From: Porticoccus sp041592135
GTDB taxonomy: Bacteria; Pseudomonadota; Gammaproteobacteria; Pseudomonadales; Porticoccaceae
Assembly (NCBI GenBank): GCA_041592135.1
Contig: JBFHQR010000017.1
Direction: 5' to 3' (one strand)
Length of the DNA: 28,455 nt
Within the stretch, counting starts at the first letter, position 1. Each line of letters begins with the position of its first letter. The position numbers were made by a program, and so were the translations under genes. The notes below the pieces were generated by a model. That model ran no database searches, was not told where the DNA came from, and saw only the letters and a program-made list of their open reading frames with translations. This document shows, piece by piece, positions 7,791 to 15,808 of the stretch.

Positions 7791-9086
7791 TTACAATCGT
7801 TGCCCGGTGTCGTCCCCACCGGTCTCCCTAGACTCCCCATACGCCCCAGCCGCCCCAGACTCCCCGACCAGCTCGTCGGGCAGCATTTCCAGCGCCGTCG
7901 GAGTGGTTCGCACCATCGCCACAAACTGGGAGGGGTTGTCGGGGATATCGGTAACCCGGCGCACCACATGGCGGGCGGCAAAGGCCGCCAGGCCGAGCTG
8001 CATCACAAAAAAATACAGGGGCAGTGCCTGCGGGCCGAGGTATTCCATCAGGAAACCCGCCAGGGCCGGACCAACCGCCGCCGCCGCACCGTGCAGCAGC
8101 AACAGGGTGCTGCCGCCGGGCAGGATGTCCCCCGGTTCCAGATGGTCGACCAGGTGCGCCACCGCCACCGGGTAGATGGCGAAGGCCAGCCCGCCGTAGA
8201 GCACCGCCGCCAGGTACAGCCAACCGCCCCCATAGGAAAAGATCGCCAGCAGCAGCGCCGCAACGGCACCGGCTGCCCCCACCACCAGCAGCACCTTGCG
8301 GCGGTCGTGATTATCGGAGTAGCGGCCAAAGGGATACTGGAACACCGCGCCCCCCAGAATGGCGAGGCTCATAAAGGTCGCCACCCCAGCGCTGTCCAGC
8401 CCCACCCGGCTGGCGTACACGGCACCCAGTCCCCAGAACGCCCCCATCGCCAGTCCCGAGAACAGGGAACCGGCCACGGCGACCGGGGCCAGCTGCCAGA
8501 TGGCGGTCAATTTCATCCGCGACGTATCGCTGACTTCCGGCTGCACCATGCGCGTCCAGGTCACGGCGGCGACACTGGTACTGATAAAAATTGCCGCCAG
8601 GGCAAACAACAGGAATGATTCGGCGCCGGCCAGGTGCAGGAATTGCTGGGTGGAGGCCAGCGCCACCAGGTTGACCATCATATAGATAGCGAACACCTTG
8701 CCGCGCTGGTTGGCGGCGGTCTGGCCGTTCAGCCAGCTCTCGATCACCGTGTAGAGAATCACCAGGGTGATGCCGGTAAAAACCCGCAACAGAAACCAGC
8801 TGACGGGGTGCACGAAAATCACATGCAGCAGGGAAAAACAGCTGGTGAAGGCGGCGCAAAAGGCGAAGGTGCGAATATGGCCGATGCGCTTGATCAACGG
8901 CAATCCCAGAAAGGTGCCAAAGATAAAACCGATGAAGTAGCCGGACATGATCATGCCCATGACGCTGTCGCTATAGCCTTCCATGCCACCGCGCAGGGCC
9001 AGCAGGGTATTCAGCAGGCCAGTGCCCAGCAGCAGCAGGCCGATACCTGCCAACAGGGCGCAAATCGGAACAATCAATGTCAGCAT
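7791..9086 (-). CDS. MFS transporter, YcaD-like
   Basis: A 431-residue, twelve-segment major facilitator protein resembling E. coli YcaD throughout. The start (MLTLIVPICALLAGIGLLLLG) aligns with the family's first helix. SGYFIGFIFGTFLGLPLIKRIGHIR contains the loop 2-3 motif. VIESWLNG (about 115-122) and YMMVNLVALASTQQFL follow in the family order, and FGRYSDNHDRRKVL is the second-half loop motif. The substrate is unknown. The reading frame is open to a TTG at 9149, but the ATG at 9086 fits the family start; neither has a clear ribosome site. The C-terminus is extended by a soluble tail (about residues 385-431) rich in Gly, Glu and Asp. It is divergent from the sulfurtransferase gene. Confidence 0.85.
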   Translation of the reverse strand: MLTLIVPICALLAGIGLLLLGTGLLNTLLALRGGMEGYSDSVMGMIMSGYFIGFIFGTFLGLPLIKRIGHIRTFAFCAAFTSCFSLLHVIFVHPVSWFLLRVFTGITLVILYTVIESWLNGQTAANQRGKVFAIYMMVNLVALASTQQFLHLAGAESFLLFALAAIFISTSVAAVTWTRMVQPEVSDTSRMKLTAIWQLAPVAVAGSLFSGLAMGAFWGLGAVYASRVGLDSAGVATFMSLAILGGAVFQYPFGRYSDNHDRRKVLLVVGAAGAVAALLLAIFSYGGGWLYLAAVLYGGLAFAIYPVAVAHLVDHLEPGDILPGGSTLLLLHGAAAAVGPALAGFLMEYLGPQALPLYFFVMQLGLAAFAARHVVRRVTDIPDNPSQFVAMVRTTPTALEMLPDELVGESGAAGAYGESRETGGDDTGQRL

Positions 9087-9244
9087 GACAAATCCGTGGT
9101 CGGGGGGAACAGACCCTACAAGGGTATGGGGGCTGGCGACATCTTGCAAACTTCACGGCGCGGGGCTATCCACCGACTGCCCGCTCGCTGCTATAGTCGC
9201 TACTCTGGCAACAATTAAACAGCTAAATAGACCGGGAACTCACC
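9087..9244. promoter_or_regulatory. Divergent intergenic region between MFS gene and sseA
   Basis: These 158 bases must hold promoters for both divergent genes. On the plus strand a TATAGT hexamer lies near 9192-9197, and an A/T-rich stretch (AATTAAACAGCTAAATAG) runs just before the sulfurtransferase's ribosome site. On the minus strand TTGCAA and TACCCT are 17 bases apart ahead of the MFS start. None is strong, and I see no clear operator. Confidence 0.3.
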
Positions 9245-10078
9245 ATGCAATCAGCACTGATCACAGCGGCGCAACTGCGGGATATGGACCCCGTCAGGCG
9301 CGTCATTTTCGACTGCCGCTTCTCCCTGGCGGACGTCGCCCTGGGGCGGCAGCAATACCAGCAGGGACATATTCCCGACGCTTTCCACCTGGATATGGAG
9401 CAGGACCTGTCCGGCGCCAAGGGCCCCCACGGCGGCCGCCATCCCCTGCCCGACCAGGATCATTTCAGCGCCCGCCTGCAACACTGCGGGGTCAACGCCG
9501 ACACACTGGTGGTTGCCTATGACGACAACCGCATGGCCGGCGCCGCCCGGCTGTGGTGGCTGCTGCGCTATTTCGGCCACAATCATGTGCAGGTGCTGGA
9601 TGGCGGCATCCAGGGTTGGCAGGCCATTGGCGGCGCGCTGGAAAGCGCGGAACCGACCATCCGCATGGGCAATTTCCGGGCCCGGCCCCAAGCCGCCATG
9701 GCGCTGAATATTGAGGAACTGCGGCAGTCAGCAGCCGGCCTGAACCTGATCGACGCCCGGGAAGTGCCCCGCTATCGCGGCGAACAGGAACCCATCGACC
9801 CGGTAGCCGGCCATATCCCCGGCGCCCTGAACCAGCCCTGGTTGCAGTTCACGGACCCGCAGGGCTGTTTTATCCCGGTCGAGCAACAGCGCCAGCAGTG
9901 GCAGCGATTGGGCCCGCTGCCCAACCCGGTGGTGTACTGCGGTTCCGGGGTGACCGCCTGTGTGGATCTGCTGTCCCTGGCGCTGATCGGCGTGGACAAC
10001 GCCCGGCTCTACAGCGGCAGCTGGAGCGACTGGTGCAGCTATCCGGAAAACCCCGTCGCCACCGGCGATAATAGCTGA
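9245..10078 (+). CDS. sseA: Two-domain sulfurtransferase, 3-mercaptopyruvate type
   Basis: A 277-residue protein with two rhodanese domains. The N-terminal one (about 1-135) is inactive, with VLDGGIQGW near its end. The C-terminal one (about 155-270) carries DAREVPRYRG, the linker GHIPGALN and the active-site loop CGSGVTAC, with the nucleophile at Cys232. A CGSGVT loop is characteristic of 3-mercaptopyruvate sulfurtransferases, whereas thiosulfate enzymes usually have CRKGVT; the call of SseA type follows from that. It would transfer sulfane sulfur from mercaptopyruvate to thiols or cyanide in the cytoplasm. The ATG at 9245 follows a GGGA site. Its stop overlaps the start of the TauE-family gene by one base (TGATG), so the two are probably translated together. 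Confidence 0.9.
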   Translation: MQSALITAAQLRDMDPVRRVIFDCRFSLADVALGRQQYQQGHIPDAFHLDMEQDLSGAKGPHGGRHPLPDQDHFSARLQHCGVNADTLVVAYDDNRMAGAARLWWLLRYFGHNHVQVLDGGIQGWQAIGGALESAEPTIRMGNFRARPQAAMALNIEELRQSAAGLNLIDAREVPRYRGEQEPIDPVAGHIPGALNQPWLQFTDPQGCFIPVEQQRQQWQRLGPLPNPVVYCGSGVTACVDLLSLALIGVDNARLYSGSWSDWCSYPENPVATGDNS

Positions 10079-10812
10079 TGCTGTTGATTGCCCTGGCGCT
10101 GATCGCCAGCGGTGCGGTTGCCTGGTTTGTCAGCACGGTGGCCGCCGGCGGCGCCGCCATGCTGATGATTCCCGTGGTGACTTTTTTGCTGGGAGCGCAG
10201 GTGGTGGCCCCGGCCATCAGCGTCGGCGCCTTTGTCGCCAACCCTTCCCGAGCCTGGCTGTTCCGTGATGCGGTGGACTGGCAGGTGTGCCGCTGGCTGG
10301 TGCCCGGCAGCCTCTGCGGTGCCCTGCTGGGGGCCTGGGCCTTCAGTCAGTTTCCGGTTTTCTGGATTCAGATGGTGCTGGGGGGCTTTCTGGTCTCCAC
10401 GATATTCCAGTACCGTTTCGGCAAGTCCCGGCGCTCCTTCCCCATGAAACGCAGCTGGTTTTTCCCCCTCGGGCTGGTGATTGCCTTCCTGTCGGCGCTG
10501 GTGGGCGGCACCGGGCCGGTGCAAAACCCCTTTATGCTCAACTACGGCCTGGAAAAGGAACAACTGGTGGCCACCAAGGCCATCAACTCCCTGGCGCTGC
10601 AGCTGACCAAGCTGCTGGCCTACACCGGCTTTGGCGTGATGACCCTGGAAATCGCCGGCTACGGCCTGGTGATCGGCCTCGGCGGCGCGCTGGGCGCCTG
10701 GCTGGCCCACCGCCACCTGATCAACATCAACGCCGACCGCTTCCGTCTCTACACCCTCAGCCTGATGCCCATCTGCGGTGTGCTGTTGATCGCCGAAGCC
10801 CTGCGCGGCTGA
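10078..10812 (+). CDS. TauE/SafE-family sulfite/anion permease
   Basis: A 244-residue inner-membrane protein with about seven or eight hydrophobic segments in two similar halves. The first half begins VAWFVSTVAAGGAAMLMIP and the second has LVGGTGPVQNPFMLNY, the placement expected for the TauE/SafE (formerly DUF81) fold. Family members have been linked to export of sulfite, sulfoacetate or related small sulfur anions, but many are uncharacterised. Coupling to a sulfurtransferase through a one-base stop/start overlap favours a sulfur substrate here, by context only. No separate ribosome site precedes the ATG, consistent with coupling. Confidence 0.88.
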   Translation: MLLIALALIASGAVAWFVSTVAAGGAAMLMIPVVTFLLGAQVVAPAISVGAFVANPSRAWLFRDAVDWQVCRWLVPGSLCGALLGAWAFSQFPVFWIQMVLGGFLVSTIFQYRFGKSRRSFPMKRSWFFPLGLVIAFLSALVGGTGPVQNPFMLNYGLEKEQLVATKAINSLALQLTKLLAYTGFGVMTLEIAGYGLVIGLGGALGAWLAHRHLININADRFRLYTLSLMPICGVLLIAEALRG

Positions 10813-10821
10813 CCCATCCAA

Positions 10822-10886
10822 CCGGCATTGGCCGGCTGCAATCCCCTCGTCTATCCTGAAGAAGGATCCCCGACGCGCTTCCGCGT
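10822..10886 (+). other. Three short hairpins in the leader of the ferritin-like gene
   Basis: Between the permease stop and the ribosome site of the next gene are three perfect 5-base stems in a row: CCGGC/GCCGG (10822-10826 with 10831-10835), ATCCT/AGGAT (10853-10857 with 10863-10867) and ACGCG/CGCGT (10873-10877 with 10882-10886). Loops are four or five bases. None is followed by a run of T on the plus strand; the last is followed by a run of A. They could slow read-through or protect the downstream message, or be chance in GC-rich DNA. Confidence 0.35.
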
Positions 10887-10913
10887 GCAAGAAAAAAATG
10901 AGGAGGGACAACC

Positions 10914-11363
10914 ATGAAACACCAGGAAAAAATTGTCGAGCTGCTCAACAAGATCATGGAATTCGAGATGGCCGGCGTGGTGCGCTACAACCACTACGCG
11001 CTGATGGTGTTCGGTTTCAACCGCATACCCATCGTCAGCTGGCTGCGCTCCGAGGCCGACAGCAGCATCGTCCACGCCCAGGAGGCCGGCGAAATGATCA
11101 CCGCCCTCGGCGGCCATCCGTCACTGGGTATCGGCCCCCTGCTGGAAACCCACAAGCACGATATCGGCGATATTCTGCGGGAATCCCTGGAACAGGAGGG
11201 CGCGGCCAAGGCGCTGTATTACGAGTTGCTGGAACTGGTGAAAGACAATTCCGTGATGCTGGAGGAATATGCCCGCCGCATGATTTTCGAAGAGGAAATG
11301 CACGAGGCCGAGGTCAACAAGATGTTGCGCAAGCCCGGCGATATCAAGGCGTTCAAAGGCTAG
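10914..11363 (+). CDS. Bacterioferritin-like four-helix protein
   Basis: A 149-residue protein of the ferritin-like superfamily, close in length to bacterioferritin. Numbered from the ATG at 10914 (excellent GAGGAGGG site), several diiron ligands fall at canonical Bfr positions: E18, H54, E127 and H130 (EEMH), with E93 and E95 flanking position 94. The residue three before H54, where Bfr has the bridging E51, is Ser51. Residue 52, the Met that binds haem in Bfr, is Ile. The protein is therefore likely a cytoplasmic iron-handling or diiron protein of a Bfr-related subfamily, not classical haem bacterioferritin; caging activity is uncertain. The gap from the TauE gene is 101 bases and contains three hairpins, so it may be separately expressed. 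Its stop lies 8 bases from that of convergent msrA. Confidence 0.8.
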   Translation: MKHQEKIVELLNKIMEFEMAGVVRYNHYALMVFGFNRIPIVSWLRSEADSSIVHAQEAGEMITALGGHPSLGIGPLLETHKHDIGDILRESLEQEGAAKALYYELLELVKDNSVMLEEYARRMIFEEEMHEAEVNKMLRKPGDIKAFKG

Positions 11364-11371
11364 CGGCGACC

Positions 11372-12007
11372 TCAGCCCTCACAGCTGACGCCGGTGCCGC
11401 GCAGCCCGCAGTAACCGTTGGGGTTCTTTGCCAGGTATTGCTGGTGGTAGTCTTCGGCGTAATAAAACTCGCCGAGACGACCGATTTCGGAAGTCACCGG
11501 AGGAAACCCACGGCGCGCCAGTGCCGTTTCAAAACGCTCACGGCTGGCTTCCACGCGCCGTAACTGCTCGTCATCCGCGCAATAGATGGCGGAACGATAC
11601 TGGGTGCCGACGTCGTTGCCCTGGCGCATCCCCTGGGTGGGGTCGTGGGACTCCCAGAACACCTTCAACAGTGCTTCCAGTTCGATCCGCTGCGGGTCAA
11701 ACACCACCAGCACCACTTCGGTGTGGCCGGTGAGACCGCTACAGACCTCGTCATAGGTGGGATTTTTGGTGTAGCCTCCGGCATAACCGGCGGCGGTGCT
11801 GTACACGCCGGGCTGGGTCCAGAAACGCCGCTCGGCGCCCCAGAAACAGCCCATGCCCACCACGATCTGCGCCATGCCCTCGGGAAATGGCGGCTGCAAG
11901 GGATGACCGGTCACCAGGTGGCGAGCGCTGACTGCCATGGGCTCGTCGCGACCGGGCAATGCCAACTCCGGGGTAATCATTTGGGTTTTCTGGCCGTAAC
12001 CAAACAT
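11372..12007 (-). CDS. msrA: Peptide methionine sulfoxide reductase MsrA
   Basis: A 211-residue cytoplasmic enzyme that reduces methionine-S-sulfoxide in proteins and free methionine. It matches E. coli MsrA (212 residues) along its whole length, including the N-terminal LALPGRDEPM segment and the active site GCFWG with Cys54. HDPTQGMRQGNDVGTQYRSA and YYAEDYHQQYL (acid and Tyr of the substrate pocket) follow. The C-terminal recycling cysteines are in NPNGYCGLRGTGVSC. The ATG at 12007 has AGGAG seven bases upstream; a 40-codon upstream extension in frame crosses the promoter region and is not coding. It is divergent from the glutathione transferase gene and convergent with the ferritin-like gene. 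Confidence 0.95.
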   Translation of the reverse strand: MFGYGQKTQMITPELALPGRDEPMAVSARHLVTGHPLQPPFPEGMAQIVVGMGCFWGAERRFWTQPGVYSTAAGYAGGYTKNPTYDEVCSGLTGHTEVVLVVFDPQRIELEALLKVFWESHDPTQGMRQGNDVGTQYRSAIYCADDEQLRRVEASRERFETALARRGFPPVTSEIGRLGEFYYAEDYHQQYLAKNPNGYCGLRGTGVSCEG

Positions 12008-12099
12008 CGGCGCGCTCCTATTTTTGACCGAACATTCCACTTGCCAACTACCAAGTGTAACCCTACCCTGTGTTGACCTGAATCGGGAGGAAATGTTTC
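12008..12099. promoter_or_regulatory. Divergent promoter region, msrA / glutathione transferase
   Basis: The 92 bases between two divergent redox genes. Plus strand: TTGCCA near 12042 and TACCCT about 17 bases on form a weak sigma70 candidate for the transferase, whose ribosome site GGGAGG is at 12085-12090. No palindromic operator is obvious. Confidence 0.3.
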
Positions 12100-12774
12100 G
12101 TGATCGATCTCTATACCGCCGCCACACCCAACGGACACAAGATCAGTATCGCCCTGGAAGAGCTGGATCTGCCCTATGAGATGCACCACCTCAGCCTCAG
12201 CGACAATGAGCAGAAAGAGCCCTGGTATCTGAAGCTGAACCCCAACGGCAGGATCCCCACTATCGTCGATCGCGCCAACGATGACTTCGTGGTGTTTGAG
12301 TCCGGCGCCATCCTGATTTACCTGGCGGAGAAAACCGGCCAGTTGCTGCCCAAAGACGCCAAGGAGCGCTCCCGGGCCATGCAGTGGCTGATGTTCCAGA
12401 TGGGCGGCATCGGCCCCATGATGGGACAGGCCAATGTCTGGTACCGCTACTGGAATGAAACCTATCAACCGGCCATCGACCGCTACCAGAACGAAGTGAA
12501 ACGGCTGTTTGGTGTCATGAATGGCCACCTGGAGGGTCGTGAATTCCTCACCGATGAACTGAGCATTGCCGACATCGCCAACTGGGCTTGGGTGCGCATT
12601 CACAATTGGTCCGGGGTGGATATCGAACCCTTCCCCCATCTGTCGGCCTGGATTGAGCGCCTCAACCAACGCCCCGCCTTCCAGAAGGGCATCAAGACCC
12701 CCGCCGCCGAATACGAACAGGACGACAAGGCCAACAGCTTTGTCAGCGGCGCCCGCAATATGCTGACCAGGTAA
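12100..12774 (+). CDS. Glutathione S-transferase, YfcG/nu-class type
   Basis: A 224-residue cytosolic glutathione transferase closely resembling E. coli YfcG. The N-terminal thioredoxin-like domain starts MIDLYTAATPNGHKI, conserving Thr9 and Asn11, which contact glutathione or its disulfide in YfcG-type enzymes. NGRIPTIVD gives the cis-Pro, and VFESGAILIYLAEKTG is the gamma-glutamyl-binding segment. The helical C-terminal domain includes FLTDELSIADIANWAWV. Such enzymes show strong disulfide-bond reductase activity with glutathione and little conventional transferase activity. The start is GTG at 12100, nine bases after GGGAGG; the nearby ATG at 12093 is out of frame. The stop is 16 bases from that of the convergent transglutaminase gene. 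Confidence 0.9.
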   Translation: MIDLYTAATPNGHKISIALEELDLPYEMHHLSLSDNEQKEPWYLKLNPNGRIPTIVDRANDDFVVFESGAILIYLAEKTGQLLPKDAKERSRAMQWLMFQMGGIGPMMGQANVWYRYWNETYQPAIDRYQNEVKRLFGVMNGHLEGREFLTDELSIADIANWAWVRIHNWSGVDIEPFPHLSAWIERLNQRPAFQKGIKTPAAEYEQDDKANSFVSGARNMLTR

Positions 12775-12790
12775 TCTGCCGCCACAGCGG

Positions 12791-14785
12791 TCACAACTGT
12801 TTCACCGCCCTGGCCAGTTTTTCCGGCCGGGGCTCCTCCCCCCCATAGCGCATGGCCTCATAGGCCTGACTGATGGCCTTGACCTGTTCGGCCAGCTGCG
12901 GCTGAAGCGCTGAGATGCGTGCGGCAAATGCCCGCGGCCCCTCACCGGTGCGGCGCGCACAGTCCAGCTTCTCCAGTTTGCGACATAGCGCCAGGAACTG
13001 CCGGTCCAGCCCATTGATTGCCCTGGGGCGATCCGGCATCAGTTTCCACAGGCCGATCAGCAACACCAGCCCACCGCCACCGACCAGCAGCGCCAGGGCC
13101 ATTCGCAGCGGCGAGGTGCCACCCAGCCAGTCGCGCAGCAAGGACGCCTGCTTGCGGTCGTAACCCAGCACCCACAGCGCCCAGTGATAGTTGAGCGCTT
13201 CCAGCTCCAGCCGCAGGCGATTGACCCAGCTGATATGGCGAAAGCGCATCAGTGACACCGGCGAATCGGCCAGAAAGCCCTCTTCATTGCCCAGCAGGGT
13301 CTGGAGATCACCCTCTATCCGCTGCGGCGCCACATGGGCGGTGGGGTCGATAGCCACCCAGCCCTCCCCGGCCAGCCAGACTTCGGCCCAGGCGTGGGCA
13401 TCGTATTGGCGCACCAGCAGATAGTCGTCCGGGTGGCGTTCGCCGCCCTGGTAACCCGCCACCACCCGGGCGGGAATGCCGGCCGCGCGCATCAGGAACA
13501 CGAAGCTGCCAGCAAAGTGTTCACAGAAGCCCCGCTGGCTGTCGAACAGGAATTCGTCCACCGAATCCCGGCCCAGCAGGGGCGGCTGCAGGGTATAGAC
13601 AAATTCGCGGTTGTAGAAATCGAGCGCCCGTTCCACCAGCGCCCGATCATCGCTTGCCAGCCGCCGCCAGCGCTGCGCCATCTCCATCGCCCTCGGGTTG
13701 AAGCCCCCGGGCAATTGCAGTTCGATAGCGCGCCGGTCCGCTGACAGGCCCCCCGCCTCGGTGCGGTGGTCCAGCCAGCTGACGACCTGGTATTGCTGTT
13801 TGCCGGTCACCGGCTCGGCCGACACCAGGCGGAAATCCCGGCTCAGGGCGACCCCCCGGCTGTCGGGTAATGCTGTATTCAAGGCGTAGAGCCAGGGCTG
13901 CCGGGTGGGTTCAATCACCACCGCATAATGCAATGGCTGTCCACGCCGCTCGATCAGCTGATCCCAGCTTTTGCGCGGCTGGCCGTACCACTGCAACAGC
14001 GCGCCGTCGTCCAGGCTGGTGCGACGGGTCCGCGACCAGGTTCTGCCGTCAAATTCGGACAACACCAGGCCGCGCCAGTACAGCTGGCGCTGGGGGGGCA
14101 CGGGGCCGTCAAAACTGACCCTGAAAGCCAGTTCGGCAGAGCGTCCCAGGCGGCTGAAATCCCCCGGGGACATGCTGTCGGTGACACCGGTTTTGGCCTT
14201 GTGAGTCTGAATGGGCACCGACCAGAGCGCGCCGACCCGGGGCATCAGCAAAAACAGCAGCACCATCAACGGCAGCGCCTGGCACAGCAAGGCCAGCGCC
14301 GCGTGCAGCGGGCGCAGTCGCCCGCAAGCCGCATCGCTTTGATGCAGACCGATCAGGGCCGCCAGCACCAGCAGCAGACAGCCGAGGATGTAACCCGCGC
14401 CGGCGATGGACTGGTCAAACAGTGCCGCCAGCGCGGCGACAAAAAAAGCCAGCAACACCACCAGGTAGGCGTCCCGGCGATGGGCCATTTCCAGCAACTT
14501 CAGCACATAGGCACTGACCAGCAGTGCCACCATGGGCTCGAGGCCGATGGGCGTTCCGTATTCCAGCAGCAAGCCCGCCAGACAGACCGCCAGCAGCCCC
14601 CATTTCACCAGCCGGCCCGGCGCGGCCCAGGCACCGCGGAAACACTGGACTCGCCAGAGCATGGCCAGCGCCGCGGCCAGCAGCACCCAGCGGGGCAGAT
14701 GCCCGGCGTGCAGGGCGATCACAGCGGCAAAGGCCGCCAGCAGCCAGAACAGCGCCTGCCGCCGAATCTGCCAGCTGGGAATCAC
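12791..14785 (-). CDS. tgpA: TgpA-type membrane transglutaminase-like protein
   Basis: A 664-residue inner-membrane protein with five to six N-terminal hydrophobic segments (to about residue 185, DUF3488 region). A large periplasmic domain follows, then a final membrane helix near 555-578 and a C-terminal cytoplasmic DUF4129-like tail. The transglutaminase core has a complete catalytic triad: Cys421 in GFCEHFAGSF, His464 in YDAHAWAEVW and Asp480 in WVAIDPT. This is the architecture of Pseudomonas aeruginosa TgpA, reported as essential for viability there; its periplasmic substrate is not settled. It starts with GTG at 14785 behind GGAGGG, and its first codon overlaps the DUF58 stop by four bases (GTGA). 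With DUF58 and MoxR it forms a three-gene operon. Confidence 0.9.
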   Translation of the reverse strand: MIPSWQIRRQALFWLLAAFAAVIALHAGHLPRWVLLAAALAMLWRVQCFRGAWAAPGRLVKWGLLAVCLAGLLLEYGTPIGLEPMVALLVSAYVLKLLEMAHRRDAYLVVLLAFFVAALAALFDQSIAGAGYILGCLLLVLAALIGLHQSDAACGRLRPLHAALALLCQALPLMVLLFLLMPRVGALWSVPIQTHKAKTGVTDSMSPGDFSRLGRSAELAFRVSFDGPVPPQRQLYWRGLVLSEFDGRTWSRTRRTSLDDGALLQWYGQPRKSWDQLIERRGQPLHYAVVIEPTRQPWLYALNTALPDSRGVALSRDFRLVSAEPVTGKQQYQVVSWLDHRTEAGGLSADRRAIELQLPGGFNPRAMEMAQRWRRLASDDRALVERALDFYNREFVYTLQPPLLGRDSVDEFLFDSQRGFCEHFAGSFVFLMRAAGIPARVVAGYQGGERHPDDYLLVRQYDAHAWAEVWLAGEGWVAIDPTAHVAPQRIEGDLQTLLGNEEGFLADSPVSLMRFRHISWVNRLRLELEALNYHWALWVLGYDRKQASLLRDWLGGTSPLRMALALLVGGGGLVLLIGLWKLMPDRPRAINGLDRQFLALCRKLEKLDCARRTGEGPRAFAARISALQPQLAEQVKAISQAYEAMRYGGEEPRPEKLARAVKQL

Positions 14786-15804
14786 GACTGTCCCTCCGGC
14801 GCGTTGACCTCGAACAGGGCCAGCGCCGCCAACAGCCGCTGGCGATGTTCGTCACCGCTGGCGGGTTCAATCACCAACCCCGGCAGGCGCAGCCCATAGG
14901 GCTGGCCGGTGGCGGCTATTTGCAGCAGCAGCCCGCACAGCCGGGACAGGCGCGCCTCCCGGTCGAGCCCTGGAAACTGCGCCCAGTCCAGCCACAACCG
15001 GCGGTCGAGCACGTCCCCGTAGTGCTTGGTGTGCAAACCCTGTTCGCGGGCATAGTGTTTCCAGGCCACGTGCTTCGGCGAATCTCCCGGGCGGTAGCGA
15101 TCCAGTCCGACGAAATCATCACCGCCTTCGGCACCCTGTAACACCCCTTCCCCGCTGGCGCGTCGACCGGGCGGCGGCGCTTCGGAAAACAGCGGCCGGG
15201 GGTACACCAGAGCGCGGATAGCCAGATCCACATAGCTCCAGGCGCGCAGCAAACCCACCGGATAGATACTCTCGATACGCAGCCGTCCGGGGTCATGGAG
15301 GCCGCGCTGCCCGGCGGGAACCGTTAACCTCAGGCGGCATTCGGCAACATTCGACATGGCGGCGGACACCACCTCCGAGCCGGCAAAGGAGCAACTCAGG
15401 CCATCCCGGTAACGGCGCCGGGGCTGGCGTAGCAACAGCTCCACCGTCAGGGTTTTGCCGGCGAATCCCGGGGTGACCTTGAGACAACTCAGGGTGAGTC
15501 CGGAAAGGTTGGCAAAACTGTGCAGGATCGACACCACAAACAGCGCTGTCAGCAGGCAGGTGATGCCGAACACCAGATTATTTTCATAGTTGGTGGCCGC
15601 CAGCCAGCAGAGCACGATCAGCAGCAGGAAAGCGAAGCCCGTGGCGGAGGGGAAAATAAACAGGCTGCGCCGGTCGAGGGTGACGGTGGCCGAAGGCGGC
15701 AGGCGGCGCAACAGCCAGCGGGAAAAACGCTGCCGGAAAAAATTCCGCGCCGAGATCGCCACCCCGATGCGCCCGCCTAGCTCGCCGCCACAGCTATTCC
15801 GCAC
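14782..15804 (-). CDS. DUF58-domain membrane protein
   Basis: A protein of up to 340 residues with two hydrophobic segments at about 48-70 and 77-97, then a soluble domain. The DUF58 signature lies at about 230-249: FVGLDRYRPGDSPKHVAWKH, with the conserved Gly-Leu, Tyr, Pro-Gly-Asp and Trp-Lys. DUF58 proteins have a von Willebrand A-like fold and habitually pair with MoxR ATPases; the molecular role is unclear. The start is uncertain. The GTG at 15804, 4 bases after the MoxR stop, lacks a clear ribosome site; a later in-frame GTG near residue 14 would also leave both membrane segments intact. It overlaps the downstream transglutaminase gene by four bases. Confidence 0.88.
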   Translation of the reverse strand: MRNSCGGELGGRIGVAISARNFFRQRFSRWLLRRLPPSATVTLDRRSLFIFPSATGFAFLLLIVLCWLAATNYENNLVFGITCLLTALFVVSILHSFANLSGLTLSCLKVTPGFAGKTLTVELLLRQPRRRYRDGLSCSFAGSEVVSAAMSNVAECRLRLTVPAGQRGLHDPGRLRIESIYPVGLLRAWSYVDLAIRALVYPRPLFSEAPPPGRRASGEGVLQGAEGGDDFVGLDRYRPGDSPKHVAWKHYAREQGLHTKHYGDVLDRRLWLDWAQFPGLDREARLSRLCGLLLQIAATGQPYGLRLPGLVIEPASGDEHRQRLLAALALFEVNAPEGQS

Positions 15805-15808
15805 GGCA

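Noticed and set aside
7788..7799. Palindrome CGATTACAATCG at the MFS stop codon
   Set aside because: The arms are five bases with a two-base centre and no T tract; likely chance.
10039..10911. 290-codon minus-strand frame opposite the TauE-family gene
   Set aside because: The translation is Gln/His/Gly-rich without domains, and the plus strand holds a convincing membrane protein.
12008..12127. 40-codon N-terminal extension of msrA
   Set aside because: It crosses the divergent promoter region and enters the transferase gene; ATG 12007 has a good ribosome site and matches E. coli MsrA.
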